64,000 bases of DNA from Streptomyces halstedii (GTDB lineage: Bacteria; Actinomycetota; Actinomycetes; Streptomycetales; Streptomycetaceae): NCBI GenBank assembly GCA_000720535.1, contig JOAZ01000004.1, positions 248,001 through 312,000 on the forward strand, written 5' to 3'. Shown here one piece after another: positions 27,577 to 36,056 of the stretch. Below the pieces are notes generated by a model that saw only the letters and a program-made list of their open reading frames with translations, made no database searches and was not told the DNA's origin. How positions within the stretch are numbered: the first letter of the stretch is position 1; each line of letters begins with the position of its first letter. The position numbers and the translations under genes were made by a program.

Positions 27577-28217
27577 CGGTTCTCCTCGCCGCCGCGCGAG
27601 ACGTCCCCGCAGGACCCTTCGCGGCCCAGAGGCAGCCGGTGCCACTCTGGGCGCTGAGCCACTGTGCACATCCTGGGTGTAGGTGATGCTGCCACCCGCG
27701 CATGTCGAATTCCTGAGCGAGGTCTACCTTGTGCAGCCGCTCCATGTCATCGTCGGAAATGGTGATACTGCCGGGGAACGTAGTCGATTTACCGGAGTTC
27801 CAGTTGTATCGGTCCCACACGTTGACCTGGTAGTCGAGCGAGACCTGTGGCCATTGCTTGATCCTGCGTCAGGACTCGGAGCTCGTGGGGGGTGGGAACC
27901 TCCGTATCGAACGTTCCCGGGCGCGCGTCCCCCGGCCTCCACCCGTACAGCGGGGCCATGATCCCCACCTCATGGTCCCGTTCATGAAATCGACATCGAC
28001 CACGACTGCTGCGAGGGGCCGGCCTGATGCCGTCGTCGGCGTCGGTGACGGCCTGGAACGCCTGGTCGAGGAGATCGGTCCACCGGGTCACCCGCGCGTG
28101 CTTTCCCGGGAGCCGGATCATGCGTGTACGCACTGGGTGCGAACCTGGTCCCGCCATCGCCAGGCGCACCGGCGCCGACGTTCTGCCACCAGGGCAGCCG
28201 TGAGCCTGGCCGTCCAC
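27569..28217 (-). pseudogene. decayed gene for a membrane/exported protein
   Basis: Pieces of one protein occur in different frames. The C-terminal piece (27569-27860) reads KQWPQVSLDYQVNVWDRYNW, then GSITISDDDMERLHKVDLAQEFDM, and is preceded by an in-frame stop near 27862. Further upstream VVVDVDFMNGTMR and GIMAPLYGWRPGD lie in different frames, and TDLLDQAFQAVTDADDG follows in another. The order agrees with one ancestral gene broken by several frameshifts. It lies just upstream of the lipoprotein-like gene and was probably in its operon. Confidence 0.55.
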
Positions 28218-28239
28218 TGTAAGCGGAAGGAACCCCCGT

Positions 28240-28776
28240 ATGTCTCACCCCGCCGTCGCCCGTCTGCGCGAGCTGCTCCCGCCGCCCGGCTCCGGCGGCG
28301 ACGCGGTGGACTGGAAGCTGATCGAGCGGACGACGGGCCTCGTGTTCCCCGCCGACTACCGTGAGCTCGTGGAGTTGTACGGCGGCGGCGAGATCAACGA
28401 GTACCTGTCTGTGAGCACGCCGCCGGTCCCCGGCTCACCGTACGGGGACCTCCTGGACAGAGGGGAACCCGCCCTTTCGGACCGGGACCGCGAGGAGTTG
28501 GGCGCCCTTCTACCGGGAGGCGCACTGCCGCCGCTGCTGCCCTTCGCGGGCACGGCGAGCAGCGATGTCGCGTTCTGGCTGCGCGAGGGCGCTCCCGACG
28601 ACTGGCGGGTGGCTGTCTTCCGGAGGCAGACGCCGCACGGGACGAGCCGCTGGACCGTGCTCGACGGCGGAACGGCGGCGTTGTGCGTGGCGGCTCTGAC
28701 CGGTGAGGTGCACCCGTTCAGCGAACGGCTCTCGGCGAGCGGAGGGCATGGGTTCGTGAGCTGGCGTGGCGTGTAG
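28240..28776 (+). CDS. SMI1/KNR4 family protein
   Basis: 178 residues. The family core is visible: WKLIERTTGLVFPADYRELVELYGGGEIN, then LLPFAGTASSDVAFW and WRVAVFRRQ. SMI1/KNR4 proteins in bacteria are frequently immunity proteins of contact-dependent or polymorphic toxin systems; no toxin gene is near, so this role is unproven. GGAAGGA precedes the ATG. Its last about 22 codons lie inside a direct repeat whose second copy is at 48532-48763. Confidence 0.85.
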   Translation: MSHPAVARLRELLPPPGSGGDAVDWKLIERTTGLVFPADYRELVELYGGGEINEYLSVSTPPVPGSPYGDLLDRGEPALSDRDREELGALLPGGALPPLLPFAGTASSDVAFWLREGAPDDWRVAVFRRQTPHGTSRWTVLDGGTAALCVAALTGEVHPFSERLSASGGHGFVSWRGV

Positions 28777-28933
28777 GGACCGGCAAGGGTGGGAGGTGGC
28801 TTCAGGCGGCACAGTCGTACCGTTCGGCGAGCCTGGTGGCCACTTCCCGCATCAGGGTCGCGTTGTCGCGCGTCGCGGTGTCCGGGTCGCTCCTCCTTCA
28901 GCCTGGCCGACCGCTCCTCATCCTGCGAGGGCA
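28708..28933. repeat. left copy of the island-flanking direct repeat
   Basis: Aligns with 48532-48763 over its whole length. 28812-28889 is identical to 48634-48711 (78 bp). The flanks differ by scattered substitutions and small gaps, including 8 nt missing here after 28889. It spans the 3' end of the SMI1 gene and the 3' end of a facing membrane-protein gene. Confidence 0.85.
28800..28933 (-). pseudogene. 3' remnant of the membrane-protein gene homologous to 48624-49220
   Basis: Only the last part of the gene remains. VPSQDEERSARLKEERP corresponds to the intact copy; then an 8-nt deletion shifts the frame of the conserved C-terminal tail (RDNATLMREVATRL in the intact copy). Upstream of about 28933 the homology stops abruptly. 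Confidence 0.75.
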
Positions 28934-29182
28934 CGCGATCTTGAGCTGGTTGAAGCCGGTGGGTCCGTCCATCTCCTCGCCGAGGATCTGGTGCACGTCG
29001 GAGCCGTAGGCGGCGATCATGTCGGCCATGGGCAGCCGCATGGACAGTGCCTTGTAGAGGCGGGCGTCGGCGCTGGAGGGCCGGCCGCCCGACTTCAGGC
29101 TGCCGACGAGCAGCAGCACGGCATCCTGTTGCTCGCGGCCCCGGTAGCTGAGGTCCGCTGCTCGGCTCGGGAACCAGGACAT
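28898..29182 (-). CDS. possible 94-codon chimeric open frame
   Basis: An ATG-started frame with good amino-acid composition (LSYRGREQQDAVLLLVGSLK, LYKALSMRLPMADMIAAYG, HQILGEEMDGPTGFN). Its last 12 codons run into the remnant of the membrane-protein gene in a different frame. It may be the end of an unrelated gene cut by the rearrangement. I do not recognise it. Confidence 0.3.
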   Translation of the reverse strand: MSWFPSRAADLSYRGREQQDAVLLLVGSLKSGGRPSSADARLYKALSMRLPMADMIAAYGSDVHQILGEEMDGPTGFNQLKIACPRRMRSGRPG

Positions 29183-29334
29183 GCGGAGCCCGTCTCCGCT
29201 GCCTCTTCGGGCAACCCGGCGCACTGAGCTGCCACGGGAGGATGCCGGTGACGCGGCACCCTCGGACGACCGGCCACCGGCTTCGGCCCCGGGGCGGGCA
29301 ACCACGGCTCGATCGGTGACCGAGCCGGGAACGG

Positions 29335-30918
29335 TCAGGAGCCGGCGGCGGCGTTGTGCGCGGTCTTGCGCACACCGATGGTGACCAGGGCCATGGCGGC
29401 GGCGGCCAGCATGCCGACGCCTCCGACGAGGGCGCAGGTGTGCAGCGCGTTGGTGAAGCTCGCTCCGTAGACAGCCCGGGCCTCGGCCGTGGCCGGGCCG
29501 GTGGAGAGGCGAAGGAAGGCACCGGCCTGGATGCCGGCGTCGGAGACCATGCCCAGCACCGTGCCCCGGTCGGTAGCGCCGAGGTCCGAGGCCGCGAGAT
29601 GGCCCGGCAGGGTGCTCAGGGTGCGGTTGGTGAGCAGAACACCGAAGACCGCTGGGCCGAGTGCGCTGCCGATCTGGCGCAGGGCGCTGTTGGCGGCGCC
29701 CGCGGTGGGGGCGAGGTGGGGCGGCAGGCTGTTCACGGCGATGGTGGTGATGGGGGCCGTGGCCAGGGCGATGCCTATGCCGAGGATGCCGATGACCGCC
29801 GCGGAGACGGCGACACCGGTGGACGCGTCGAAGGTGCTGACGAGGAGGGCGCCGACGCCGCCCACGACGAGGCCGGCGACCAGGACGAGGCCGGGGGTGG
29901 TGCGGACCATGAGGCGTCCGACCAGCGGGCCGAGGACGACGGTGAAGCCGTTGAGGGCGATGAGACGGATGGCGATGTCGAAGGTGGAGTCGTGGTGGAC
30001 GAGCCCGAAGTACTCGCTCAGGGTGAAGACGAGGCCGACCTGGGCGAAGAGGGTGAGGCACATGACGGCGGCGGTGCCGGAGAAGGCGAGGGAGGAGAAG
30101 AGCCGCATGTCGAGCATGGGGTGTGGGGAGCGCAGCTCGGTGACGACGAACGCGGCGAGGGCCGCGGCGGCGACGACGAATCCGATGACGACCTCGGCGG
30201 AGCCCCAGCCGGTGACGCCGCCCTGGATGACCGCGTAGACGAGGGAGGTGATGGTGACGACGGCCAGGAGCTGGCCGGGGAGGTCGAGGTGGCGTTCGCG
30301 GTCGGCGCGGGAGTCGGTCAGCAGGTACGCGCCGGCCACGGCGACGAGGGCGCCGATGATCACGCAGGGCAGGAAGATCCACCGCCAGGAGGTGTGATCG
30401 AGGATGAGCCCGTTGATCAGCGGGCCGAGCGTGAGGCCGAGACCGAGGGAGGCCGTCCACAGAGCGATGGCCTGTGTCCGCTGTCTGCGGTCGGTGCGCA
30501 CGTGGGTGAGCAGGGCGAGCGTGGAGGGCATCAGGGCGGCGGTGCCGAAGCCGGTGAGGGCCTGACCCGCACAGAGCTGCACGACACCGTTCGCGGTGAG
30601 GCAGACCAGACAGCCGACGACGACAAGAGCCAGTCCGGCGAGGAACACCTTCTTACGGCCGAAGATGTCACCGAGCACTCCGAAGGTCAGCAGGAGCGCG
30701 GCGGTCGGCAGGATGAAGAGGGTGGCGATCCACTGGAGTTGTGTGGTGGAGGCGTTCAGGGCCTGCTGGATGACGGGCAGGGAGACCGAGACACCGACGA
30801 CGGGCAGGTACGAGACCAGTACGCCCAGGCAGGCGAGCACCGTGGTGGCCGCCAAGTGCCTGGTCGGTGCGGTCTGTTGCGGTGACTGCTCTGATGCGGG
30901 CGACGTGATGGCAGGCAT
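29335..30918 (-). CDS. MFS transporter, DHA2 (EmrB/QacA) family
   Basis: 527 residues with about 14 transmembrane helices. The family signatures are SLPVIQQALNASTTQLQWIA in the first loop, LTFGVLGDIFGRKKVFLAG (motif A) and GFGTAALMPSTLALL (motif C of drug:H+ antiporters). Such proteins export drugs or aromatic compounds, using the proton gradient. It is the first gene of the catabolic island, and two copies of the island palindrome lie 218 and 284 bp upstream, so export of pathway substrates or toxic intermediates is likely. Confidence 0.92.
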   Translation of the reverse strand: MPAITSPASEQSPQQTAPTRHLAATTVLACLGVLVSYLPVVGVSVSLPVIQQALNASTTQLQWIATLFILPTAALLLTFGVLGDIFGRKKVFLAGLALVVVGCLVCLTANGVVQLCAGQALTGFGTAALMPSTLALLTHVRTDRRQRTQAIALWTASLGLGLTLGPLINGLILDHTSWRWIFLPCVIIGALVAVAGAYLLTDSRADRERHLDLPGQLLAVVTITSLVYAVIQGGVTGWGSAEVVIGFVVAAAALAAFVVTELRSPHPMLDMRLFSSLAFSGTAAVMCLTLFAQVGLVFTLSEYFGLVHHDSTFDIAIRLIALNGFTVVLGPLVGRLMVRTTPGLVLVAGLVVGGVGALLVSTFDASTGVAVSAAVIGILGIGIALATAPITTIAVNSLPPHLAPTAGAANSALRQIGSALGPAVFGVLLTNRTLSTLPGHLAASDLGATDRGTVLGMVSDAGIQAGAFLRLSTGPATAEARAVYGASFTNALHTCALVGGVGMLAAAAMALVTIGVRKTAHNAAAGS

Positions 30919-31135
30919 GGCACCTCAAGACAATTCTGGACAGCGGCGTCCGGCTGTCCGTGACGGGTGTCGGGATGGCCGACGAGTTGCGGCGGTGCGG
31001 TGGACGGGGGAGAAGCAGGCAGATCCGCGGTGCCCGCGAGGCAGGGGGGCGTCCGCCGCGTGGCACCGGTGAGGCGGCTCGCGCAGGGTCGGTGGCACGC
31101 GCTCCGCCCTGAGCTGCGGCCGACCGTAACCGCTA

Positions 31136-31147
31136 ATCGTGTACGAT
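31136..31147. promoter_or_regulatory. island palindrome 1 (ATCGTGTACGAT)
   Basis: Same 12-mer as at 43734-43745. It lies upstream of the MFS gene and is a likely operator of the FCD-GntR regulator encoded at 41181. Confidence 0.6.
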
Positions 31148-31201
31148 CACAAGATGTCTGAACGGTAAAATTCCCTGCTCGCCTGTACGTCTGAATGAAA
31201 T

Positions 31202-31213
31202 GTCGTACACGAT
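31202..31213. promoter_or_regulatory. island palindrome 2 (GTCGTACACGAT)
   Basis: Reverse-complement match to palindrome 1 at 11 of 12 positions, 66 bp away centre to centre (about six helical turns). Confidence 0.55.
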
Positions 31214-31484
31214 GCGCCTTGAGCGGGGGGTGATCGTCGTTCGGCGGACGGGCGGACGGGCGGCCGTCCGTCCGGGCAGCCGGACAGCGGGCCTGGTGCC
31301 GAGTGGGCCGCTGGACGGCGGGGTCGCTCCGGGCTCGCGGGCGAGCGTCCCGGGTGGGGGTGCCGGTGATCGAGGACGTGCCGTAGGGGGGCGCCGACGG
31401 GCGGGCCGTCGCGGCTCGGCGCGGTGCGCGCCTGGGCCGTTCAAGAAGCGTCCGCTGTCCGAGGGGGCCCGTTCGCGCGGCGGA

Positions 31485-31560
31485 CCGCCGGCGTCCCGTC
31501 AGGCCGCCGGCGTCCCGTCAGGCCGCCGACGTCCCGTCAGTCCGCCGACGTCCCGTCGGG
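31485..31560. repeat. four 19-bp direct repeats
   Basis: Units at 31485, 31504, 31523 and 31542 follow ccgccggcgtcccgtcagg; the first two are identical, and the third and fourth have one to three changes. They lie 42 bp beyond the IclR stop codon. A simple tandem array, not a CRISPR. Confidence 0.85.
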
Positions 31561-31601
31561 CCGGCGCGTCCGGCGACGCCGGTGAGTTCGTCGGCGGCGT
31601 C

Positions 31602-32291
31602 TCAGCCGACGAGTTCGCTGATGGCCTTGGCCGCGGTGGACAGCCGCTGGGCGATCTCCTCCGCGGGTCGATCGCTCGTCACGTAGACCACGGCGATCGC
31701 CGCCTGCACAAGGCCGCGGGTGTGCACGGGTACCGCCACCGACGCCACGCCGGGGATCACCTCGCCTCGGCTGAGCGCGTAGCCCCGGTGGCGTGCTTCC
31801 TCGACCGCCTGTTCCGTCTCGGGATCACCGGGGGACCCGTCCCGTGCCGACAGGATCGCCACTCCCGGGGCGCCCTTGGTCAGTGAGTGGCGGGTGCCGG
31901 GGCGCTGCATCACCGTGGCCGAGGCGTGGCGGGGCTCAACGCTCACCAGGGTGACGCACTCGTGCTCGTCGTCGATGGCGACGAAGGCGGTCATTCCCAG
32001 GTCTTCGGCCACCGAAGCCAGTTCGGGCAGCGAGATGGTGTGCAGATCGCGCTCCACCGACTGTGCCAGCACCACCAGTCCGGCGCCGGGAGCGTAGCGC
32101 CCGCCGTCCTGCCGGCTGATGAGCCGGTGACTCTCCAGGGTCCGCAGCATCCGGTACGCGATGGAGCGATGTACCCCGAGCTCACCCGCGATCTCGTCGA
32201 TGCTCAGCGGTCGTTGGGCGGCCGCGAGTACCTCCAGCACGCGGATGCCCCGAGAGAGCGTCTGGGATGCGGGCGCCTTGCTGTCCACCAT
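31602..32291 (-). CDS. IclR-family transcriptional regulator
   Basis: 229 residues. The N-terminal winged helix (LSRGIRVLEVLAAAQRPLSIDEIAGELGVHRSIAYRMLRTL, described here as the conserved HTH at residues 12-52) is followed by the effector-binding domain with GRYAPGAG, VTLVSVEPRH and GYALSRGEVIPGVASVAVPV. IclR proteins often control aromatic-acid catabolism in response to the substrate. It is divergent from the flavin reductase/HpaB operon, and two dyads lie in the 112-bp space between them, so it probably controls that promoter and its own. Confidence 0.92.
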   Translation of the reverse strand: MVDSKAPASQTLSRGIRVLEVLAAAQRPLSIDEIAGELGVHRSIAYRMLRTLESHRLISRQDGGRYAPGAGLVVLAQSVERDLHTISLPELASVAEDLGMTAFVAIDDEHECVTLVSVEPRHASATVMQRPGTRHSLTKGAPGVAILSARDGSPGDPETEQAVEEARHRGYALSRGEVIPGVASVAVPVHTRGLVQAAIAVVYVTSDRPAEEIAQRLSTAAKAISELVG

Positions 32292-32345
32292 GCCGCAGAA
32301 CTATAGCGGCCGCCCCCCTTGCGGGCCGTCAGCTTCACCTCTATC

Positions 32346-32360
32346 GTTCTTTATTAGAAC
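32346..32360. promoter_or_regulatory. inverted repeat GTTCT-N5-AGAAC
   Basis: A perfect 5-bp dyad in the IclR-reductase divergent region, 43 bp before the reductase start. A candidate IclR operator. Confidence 0.45.
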
Positions 32361-32364
32361 TACA

Positions 32365-32381
32365 AATTCGCATATAGAATT
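32365..32381. promoter_or_regulatory. inverted repeat AATTC-N7-GAATT
   Basis: A second perfect dyad, 4 bp after the first and 22 bp before the reductase ATG. It also resembles a degenerate island palindrome (TTCGCATATAGAA). Confidence 0.45.
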
Positions 32382-32403
32382 CTCACGATGTCACGGAGGC
32401 GTC

Positions 32404-32910
32404 ATGGGCGCTGGCACCACGCACCCCGCGGGTCTTGACCGACGCTTTCGAGCCTCGCTGGCCCGCTTCGCCACCGGCGTCACGGTGGTGACCTTCGACG
32501 GCCCGGGAGGCCGGCGCGGCTTTACGGCCAACTCGTTCATCTCGGTCTCGCTGGACCCGCCGCTGGTTCTGGTGAGCGTGGCCCGGAAGGCCCGGTCGCA
32601 CGACGAACTCGTCGACCGGCCGTTCGTGGTGAACGTGCTGGGCGCGGAACAGGAGGCCATGGCGATGCACTTCGCCGGGAGGCCCCAGCTGGAGCCCGGC
32701 TGGTCCGACAGTCCCGTCGGCCCCCGCCTGGACGGCGCGCTCGCGCACTTCGCCTGCGAGCCCTGGGCCGCCTACGACGGCGGGGACCACACCCTGTTCG
32801 TCGGCCGGGTCGTCGACTTCGACTACCGCCAGGGCGATCTGCTCGGCTTCTGCGGCGGCTCCTTCGTGACCATCCCCGAGCCCATGCTCGGCATCGAACA
32901 CCTCATGTGA
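32404..32910 (+). CDS. flavin reductase of a two-component monooxygenase (HpaC-like)
   Basis: 168 residues of the flavin-reductase-like fold. It supplies reduced FMN or FAD to the partner oxygenase. FRASLARFATGVTVVTF, GFTANSFISVSLDPPLVLVS and RPFVVNVLGAEQ are typical; DHTLFVGRVVDFDY gives the conserved glycine-histidine region. The ATG at 32404 has CGGAGG 5 nt upstream. The HpaB-type oxygenase gene follows after 26 bp, confirming the pair. Confidence 0.92.
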   Translation: MGAGTTHPAGLDRRFRASLARFATGVTVVTFDGPGGRRGFTANSFISVSLDPPLVLVSVARKARSHDELVDRPFVVNVLGAEQEAMAMHFAGRPQLEPGWSDSPVGPRLDGALAHFACEPWAAYDGGDHTLFVGRVVDFDYRQGDLLGFCGGSFVTIPEPMLGIEHLM

Positions 32911-32936
32911 CCCCACCCGTCCGCAAGGAGACCCCC

Positions 32937-34394
32937 ATGGGCGCACGTTCCGGCCAGGACTTCACCGACCGCCTGGCTCAGCGACACCCTCATGTCCAGA
33001 TCGACGGTGAGACCCTCACCGAAGGCGGGCTGGACCGCCACCCGGCCTTCGCCGGTCTGGCCCGCAGCTACGCCGCCCTGTACGACCTCCAGGTCAGCCC
33101 GGAACTGAAGGACACCCTGACCTTCACCTCGCCCACCTCGGGCGAGCGGGTCGGCACCTCGTTCCTGGTCCCCAGGACCTACGAGGACCTGGTCAAGCGG
33201 CGCACCGCGTTCAGCGCGTGGGCCAACTACAGCTTCGGCACGCTCGGCCGCACCGGCGACTACCTCAACAGCGGCCTCATGGCGCTCGCCGAGGCGTCCT
33301 CGTGGTTCGGCGAGTCCAACAAGGAGTTCGGCGAGAACCTCGTCCGCTACGTGGAGAAGGTCCGCGAAGAGGACCTTCTGACCACGCACACCCTGATCCC
33401 GCCGCAGGTCAACCGCAGTGTCGCCGCGAGCCAGCAGGCCGGCGGCATGCTGGCGGCCCGGGTGGTGGAGGAGGACGACAACGGCATCGTCGTACGGGGC
33501 GCCCGCATGGTCGCCACCATCGCGCCGATCGCCGACGAGATCCTCGTCTTCCCCTCCACGGTGCTGCGCAACACCCCGGAGGACGAGCCGTACGCCTACG
33601 CGTTCGCCGTCCCGATCGACACGCCGGGCCTGCGTCTGGTCGCCCGCCAGCCCGTGCTGCACGGCCGCGGCACGTTCGACGAGCCCCTCGCGTCCCGCTT
33701 CGAGGAGAGCGACGCGCTGGTGGTCTTCGACGACGTGCACGTGCCGTACGAGCGCGTCTTCGTGCTGCGTGACACGGCGATCTGCAACCAGTTCTATACG
33801 CGGACGTCCGCGACCGCGCACATGACGCACCAGGTGGCCACCCGCACCCTGGCCAAGTCCGAGTTCTACCTGGGCCTGCTCTCGGCGATGGCCGACGCGA
33901 TCGGCATCGGTCAGTTCGGCCACATCCAGGAGGACCTCGCCGAGGTCATCAACATCGTGGAGATCCAGAAGGCCCTGATCCAGTCCGCGGAGACCCAGGC
34001 GGCGGTCAACGAGTTCGGTGTCTTCACGCCGAAGTGGGAGCCGCTGAACACCTCCAGGAACTGGTTCCCGAAGGTGGCGCAGCGCTTCCCCGCCATCGTC
34101 CGCAAGTTCGGCGCGGGCGGCCTGATGGGCCTGCCCGGTGCCGAGGACGTGTTCGGTGCCGCGGCCGACGACGTGTCCACGTATCTCCAGGGCAAGGCGA
34201 TCGACGGCCCGGACCGGGTCCGCCTGTTCAAGCTGGCCTTCGACGCGAGCGTCTCCTCGTTCGCCGGCCGCCAGACGCTGTACGAGAACTTCTTCTTCGG
34301 CGACCCGGTCCGGATGGCCGGTGCCCTGGCGAACAGCTACGACCGCAGTGAACTCACCCAGCGCGTCTGGGACTTCGTGAAGCGCGAGGACTGA
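32937..34394 (+). CDS. HpaB-family FADH2-dependent monooxygenase, oxygenase component
   Basis: 485 residues with the acyl-CoA-dehydrogenase-like fold of 4-hydroxyphenylacetate 3-hydroxylase. The region TGDYLNSGLMAL, the sequence TTHTLIPPQVNRS, GARMVATIAPIADEILVF and the C-terminal VSSFAGRQTLYENFFFGDP are HpaB/PvcC-type landmarks. With the reductase in front it should insert oxygen ortho to a phenolic hydroxyl. The exact phenol is not given by the sequence. AAGGAG precedes the ATG by 7 nt. Confidence 0.92.
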   Translation: MGARSGQDFTDRLAQRHPHVQIDGETLTEGGLDRHPAFAGLARSYAALYDLQVSPELKDTLTFTSPTSGERVGTSFLVPRTYEDLVKRRTAFSAWANYSFGTLGRTGDYLNSGLMALAEASSWFGESNKEFGENLVRYVEKVREEDLLTTHTLIPPQVNRSVAASQQAGGMLAARVVEEDDNGIVVRGARMVATIAPIADEILVFPSTVLRNTPEDEPYAYAFAVPIDTPGLRLVARQPVLHGRGTFDEPLASRFEESDALVVFDDVHVPYERVFVLRDTAICNQFYTRTSATAHMTHQVATRTLAKSEFYLGLLSAMADAIGIGQFGHIQEDLAEVINIVEIQKALIQSAETQAAVNEFGVFTPKWEPLNTSRNWFPKVAQRFPAIVRKFGAGGLMGLPGAEDVFGAAADDVSTYLQGKAIDGPDRVRLFKLAFDASVSSFAGRQTLYENFFFGDPVRMAGALANSYDRSELTQRVWDFVKRED

Positions 34395-34508
34395 TCCGCA
34401 GGGCCCGGCGCGTGGCACGGGCGGCCGCCCCCGCCGTCGGCCGCCGCGCGCCGGGCCCGGCCCCCCAAGGGGAGTCGGCCACCCCGTTCCCTGTCCGTTG
34501 CGCATGAA

Positions 34509-34520
34509 TTCGTATACGAT
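34509..34520. promoter_or_regulatory. island palindrome 3 (TTCGTATACGAT)
   Basis: Contains the perfect 10-bp palindrome TCGTATACGA, 72 bp upstream of the first DUF3500 gene, suggesting a separate GntR-controlled promoter inside the cluster. Confidence 0.6.
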
Positions 34521-34591
34521 CGCGACTGTTCGTGCTGGACCGGGAGGCTCCGGTTTCCGGGGCCCGGTGCTCCGTACGTCAGAAGGAGACG

Positions 34592-35956
34592 ATGATGTCC
34601 CTCGGAGACTTCCGTGACCACCTTGTCGCCGCCGACGCGGCGCGACTGCGCGAAGCGCGCGGGCTGGATCCGTGGACCTACGCCGAGCCGATCCGGCAGA
34701 GCGACAAGGCGACCGGCCTCATCGACTACTGGCAACGCCTCTACTCCGAACCCTTCAAGGGCATCACCGCCGACGGGCAGGTACTCGAAGGGCGCTACGC
34801 ACTCGCCGACGAGGGATTCGACGTGGCCGGCGCCGTCACGGCCGCCAAGGGGGTCGTCGCCGCGCTGAGCGAGGGCGAACTGGCCCGGGTGCGACACCCT
34901 CTCGACGCCGCCGAATGGCGGGACTGGTACAACCCCGAGTGGCCGATGAACGCCCACGGCGTACGCCTCGACGAGGTCGCGCCCGAGGTCCGCGAAGCCG
35001 TGGCCGGCCTCATGCGTGCCTGCTTCAGCGACGACGGATACGTCAAGACCCGGCAGGTGCGCTCGGCCAACCTCTACCTCGGCGAGCTCTACGACCTGCG
35101 GAACATCATGAACGAGTGGAGTTACCACTTCCTGATGTTCGGCGAGCCCAGCGAGACCGGGCCATGGGGCTGGAACCTGTACGGGCACCACCTGGCGCTC
35201 AACTGCCTCGTCATCGGTTCGCAGATCGTGGTCTCGCCCACGTTCATGGGTGCGGAGCCGACCACGGTGGACCGCGGCGACGGCGGGAGCTTCGAGCTGT
35301 TCGAGCGCGAGGCGCTCACCGGCATCGAGCTCATGCGGTCCCTGCCGGCCGAACAGCGCCGGCTCGCCACGGCCTACCGCCGGATGAAGGACCCGGCGAT
35401 GCCCGAGGGCCGCTGGCACTTCGCCGACGAGCGGACCCTCGGCGGGGCTTACCAGGACAACCGCGTCATCCCGTACGAGGGAGTCCGCGCCCGCGATCTC
35501 ACGTCCGGGCAGCGGGAACAACTGCTCCGTGTCGTCGAGAGCTTCGTCGACTTCCTGCCCGAACGCCCGCTGCGGGCCCGGATGCGGCAGATCGAGTCGG
35601 CGCTCGACGACACCTGGTGGAGCTGGATCGGTCCCGACGACGGCGTCCAGCCCTTCTACTACCGGGTGCAGAGCCCCGTCGTCATGGTCGAGTTCGACAA
35701 CCACCAGGGCGTGTGGCTCACCAATACCGAACCCGCCCGCTTCCACGTGCACACGGTCGTGCGCACGCCGAACGGCAACGACTACGGCAAGGACCTCCTG
35801 CGGCAGCACTACGCCGCGAAACACCGGGCGGGCGCGGACCAGGCGCACGGCGAGCCGGGTGAACGCGCCGGAGCGAACGGTCACGGACCCGCGCACGAGC
35901 ACGGCACGCACCCGCACGCCGAAGAGCCGGACCGCACCGACGACCAACTCCGCTGA
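34592..35956 (+). CDS. DUF3500 family protein, long form
   Basis: 454 residues; no family function is known to me. Shared with the next gene are FGEPSETGPWGWNLYGHH with His199 and His200, a VIG...P..MGA.P strand, YYRVQSPVVMVEFDN (residues 356-370), RFHVHTVV with His385 and His387, and NDYGKDLLRQHY ending at His406-Tyr407. The invariant His/Glu/Asp set suggests a metal site or an acid-base active site. There is an N-terminal extension of about 60 residues over the second paralogue, and the last 40 residues are rich in histidine and acidic residues. AGAAGGAG precedes the ATG. It may catalyse the missing ring-opening step (inference). Confidence 0.85.
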   Translation: MMSLGDFRDHLVAADAARLREARGLDPWTYAEPIRQSDKATGLIDYWQRLYSEPFKGITADGQVLEGRYALADEGFDVAGAVTAAKGVVAALSEGELARVRHPLDAAEWRDWYNPEWPMNAHGVRLDEVAPEVREAVAGLMRACFSDDGYVKTRQVRSANLYLGELYDLRNIMNEWSYHFLMFGEPSETGPWGWNLYGHHLALNCLVIGSQIVVSPTFMGAEPTTVDRGDGGSFELFEREALTGIELMRSLPAEQRRLATAYRRMKDPAMPEGRWHFADERTLGGAYQDNRVIPYEGVRARDLTSGQREQLLRVVESFVDFLPERPLRARMRQIESALDDTWWSWIGPDDGVQPFYYRVQSPVVMVEFDNHQGVWLTNTEPARFHVHTVVRTPNGNDYGKDLLRQHYAAKHRAGADQAHGEPGERAGANGHGPAHEHGTHPHAEEPDRTDDQLR

Positions 35957-36056
35957 GCGGCCGGGGTCACACGGACACCGGTCCCGCACCGAACGGTCCG
36001 CGCCCGGCCCCGCCACGAGCGGCAGCCATGTACGAGACGAGACGACGGAGAAGCAC

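Larger units (their letters stand above)
30919..31601. other. intergenic region with two operator-like palindromes and a tandem repeat
   Basis: 683 bp. It holds TCGTRTACGA-type palindromes centred at 31141 and 31207, a lower-GC segment (31135-31215) likely to contain the MFS promoter, and four 19-bp repeats at 31485-31560. Open frames here look random. Confidence 0.6.

Noticed and set aside
25466-29334. tRNA-directed integrative element (attL at the CAT tRNA)
   Set aside because: Looked for an integrase and for a repeat of the tRNA 3' end further right; none was seen by eye. A computed search for the last 20-45 bases of the tRNA beyond 26 kb would settle it.
31133-31444. Open frame of 103 codons on the minus strand upstream of the MFS gene
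   Set aside because: Pro/Arg/Thr-rich, no conserved motif, and it covers two operator-like palindromes, which favours non-coding control DNA.
31485-31560. CRISPR array
   Set aside because: The units are directly adjacent without spacers, and there are no cas genes. The same applies to the arrays at 12831, 52825 and 61711.
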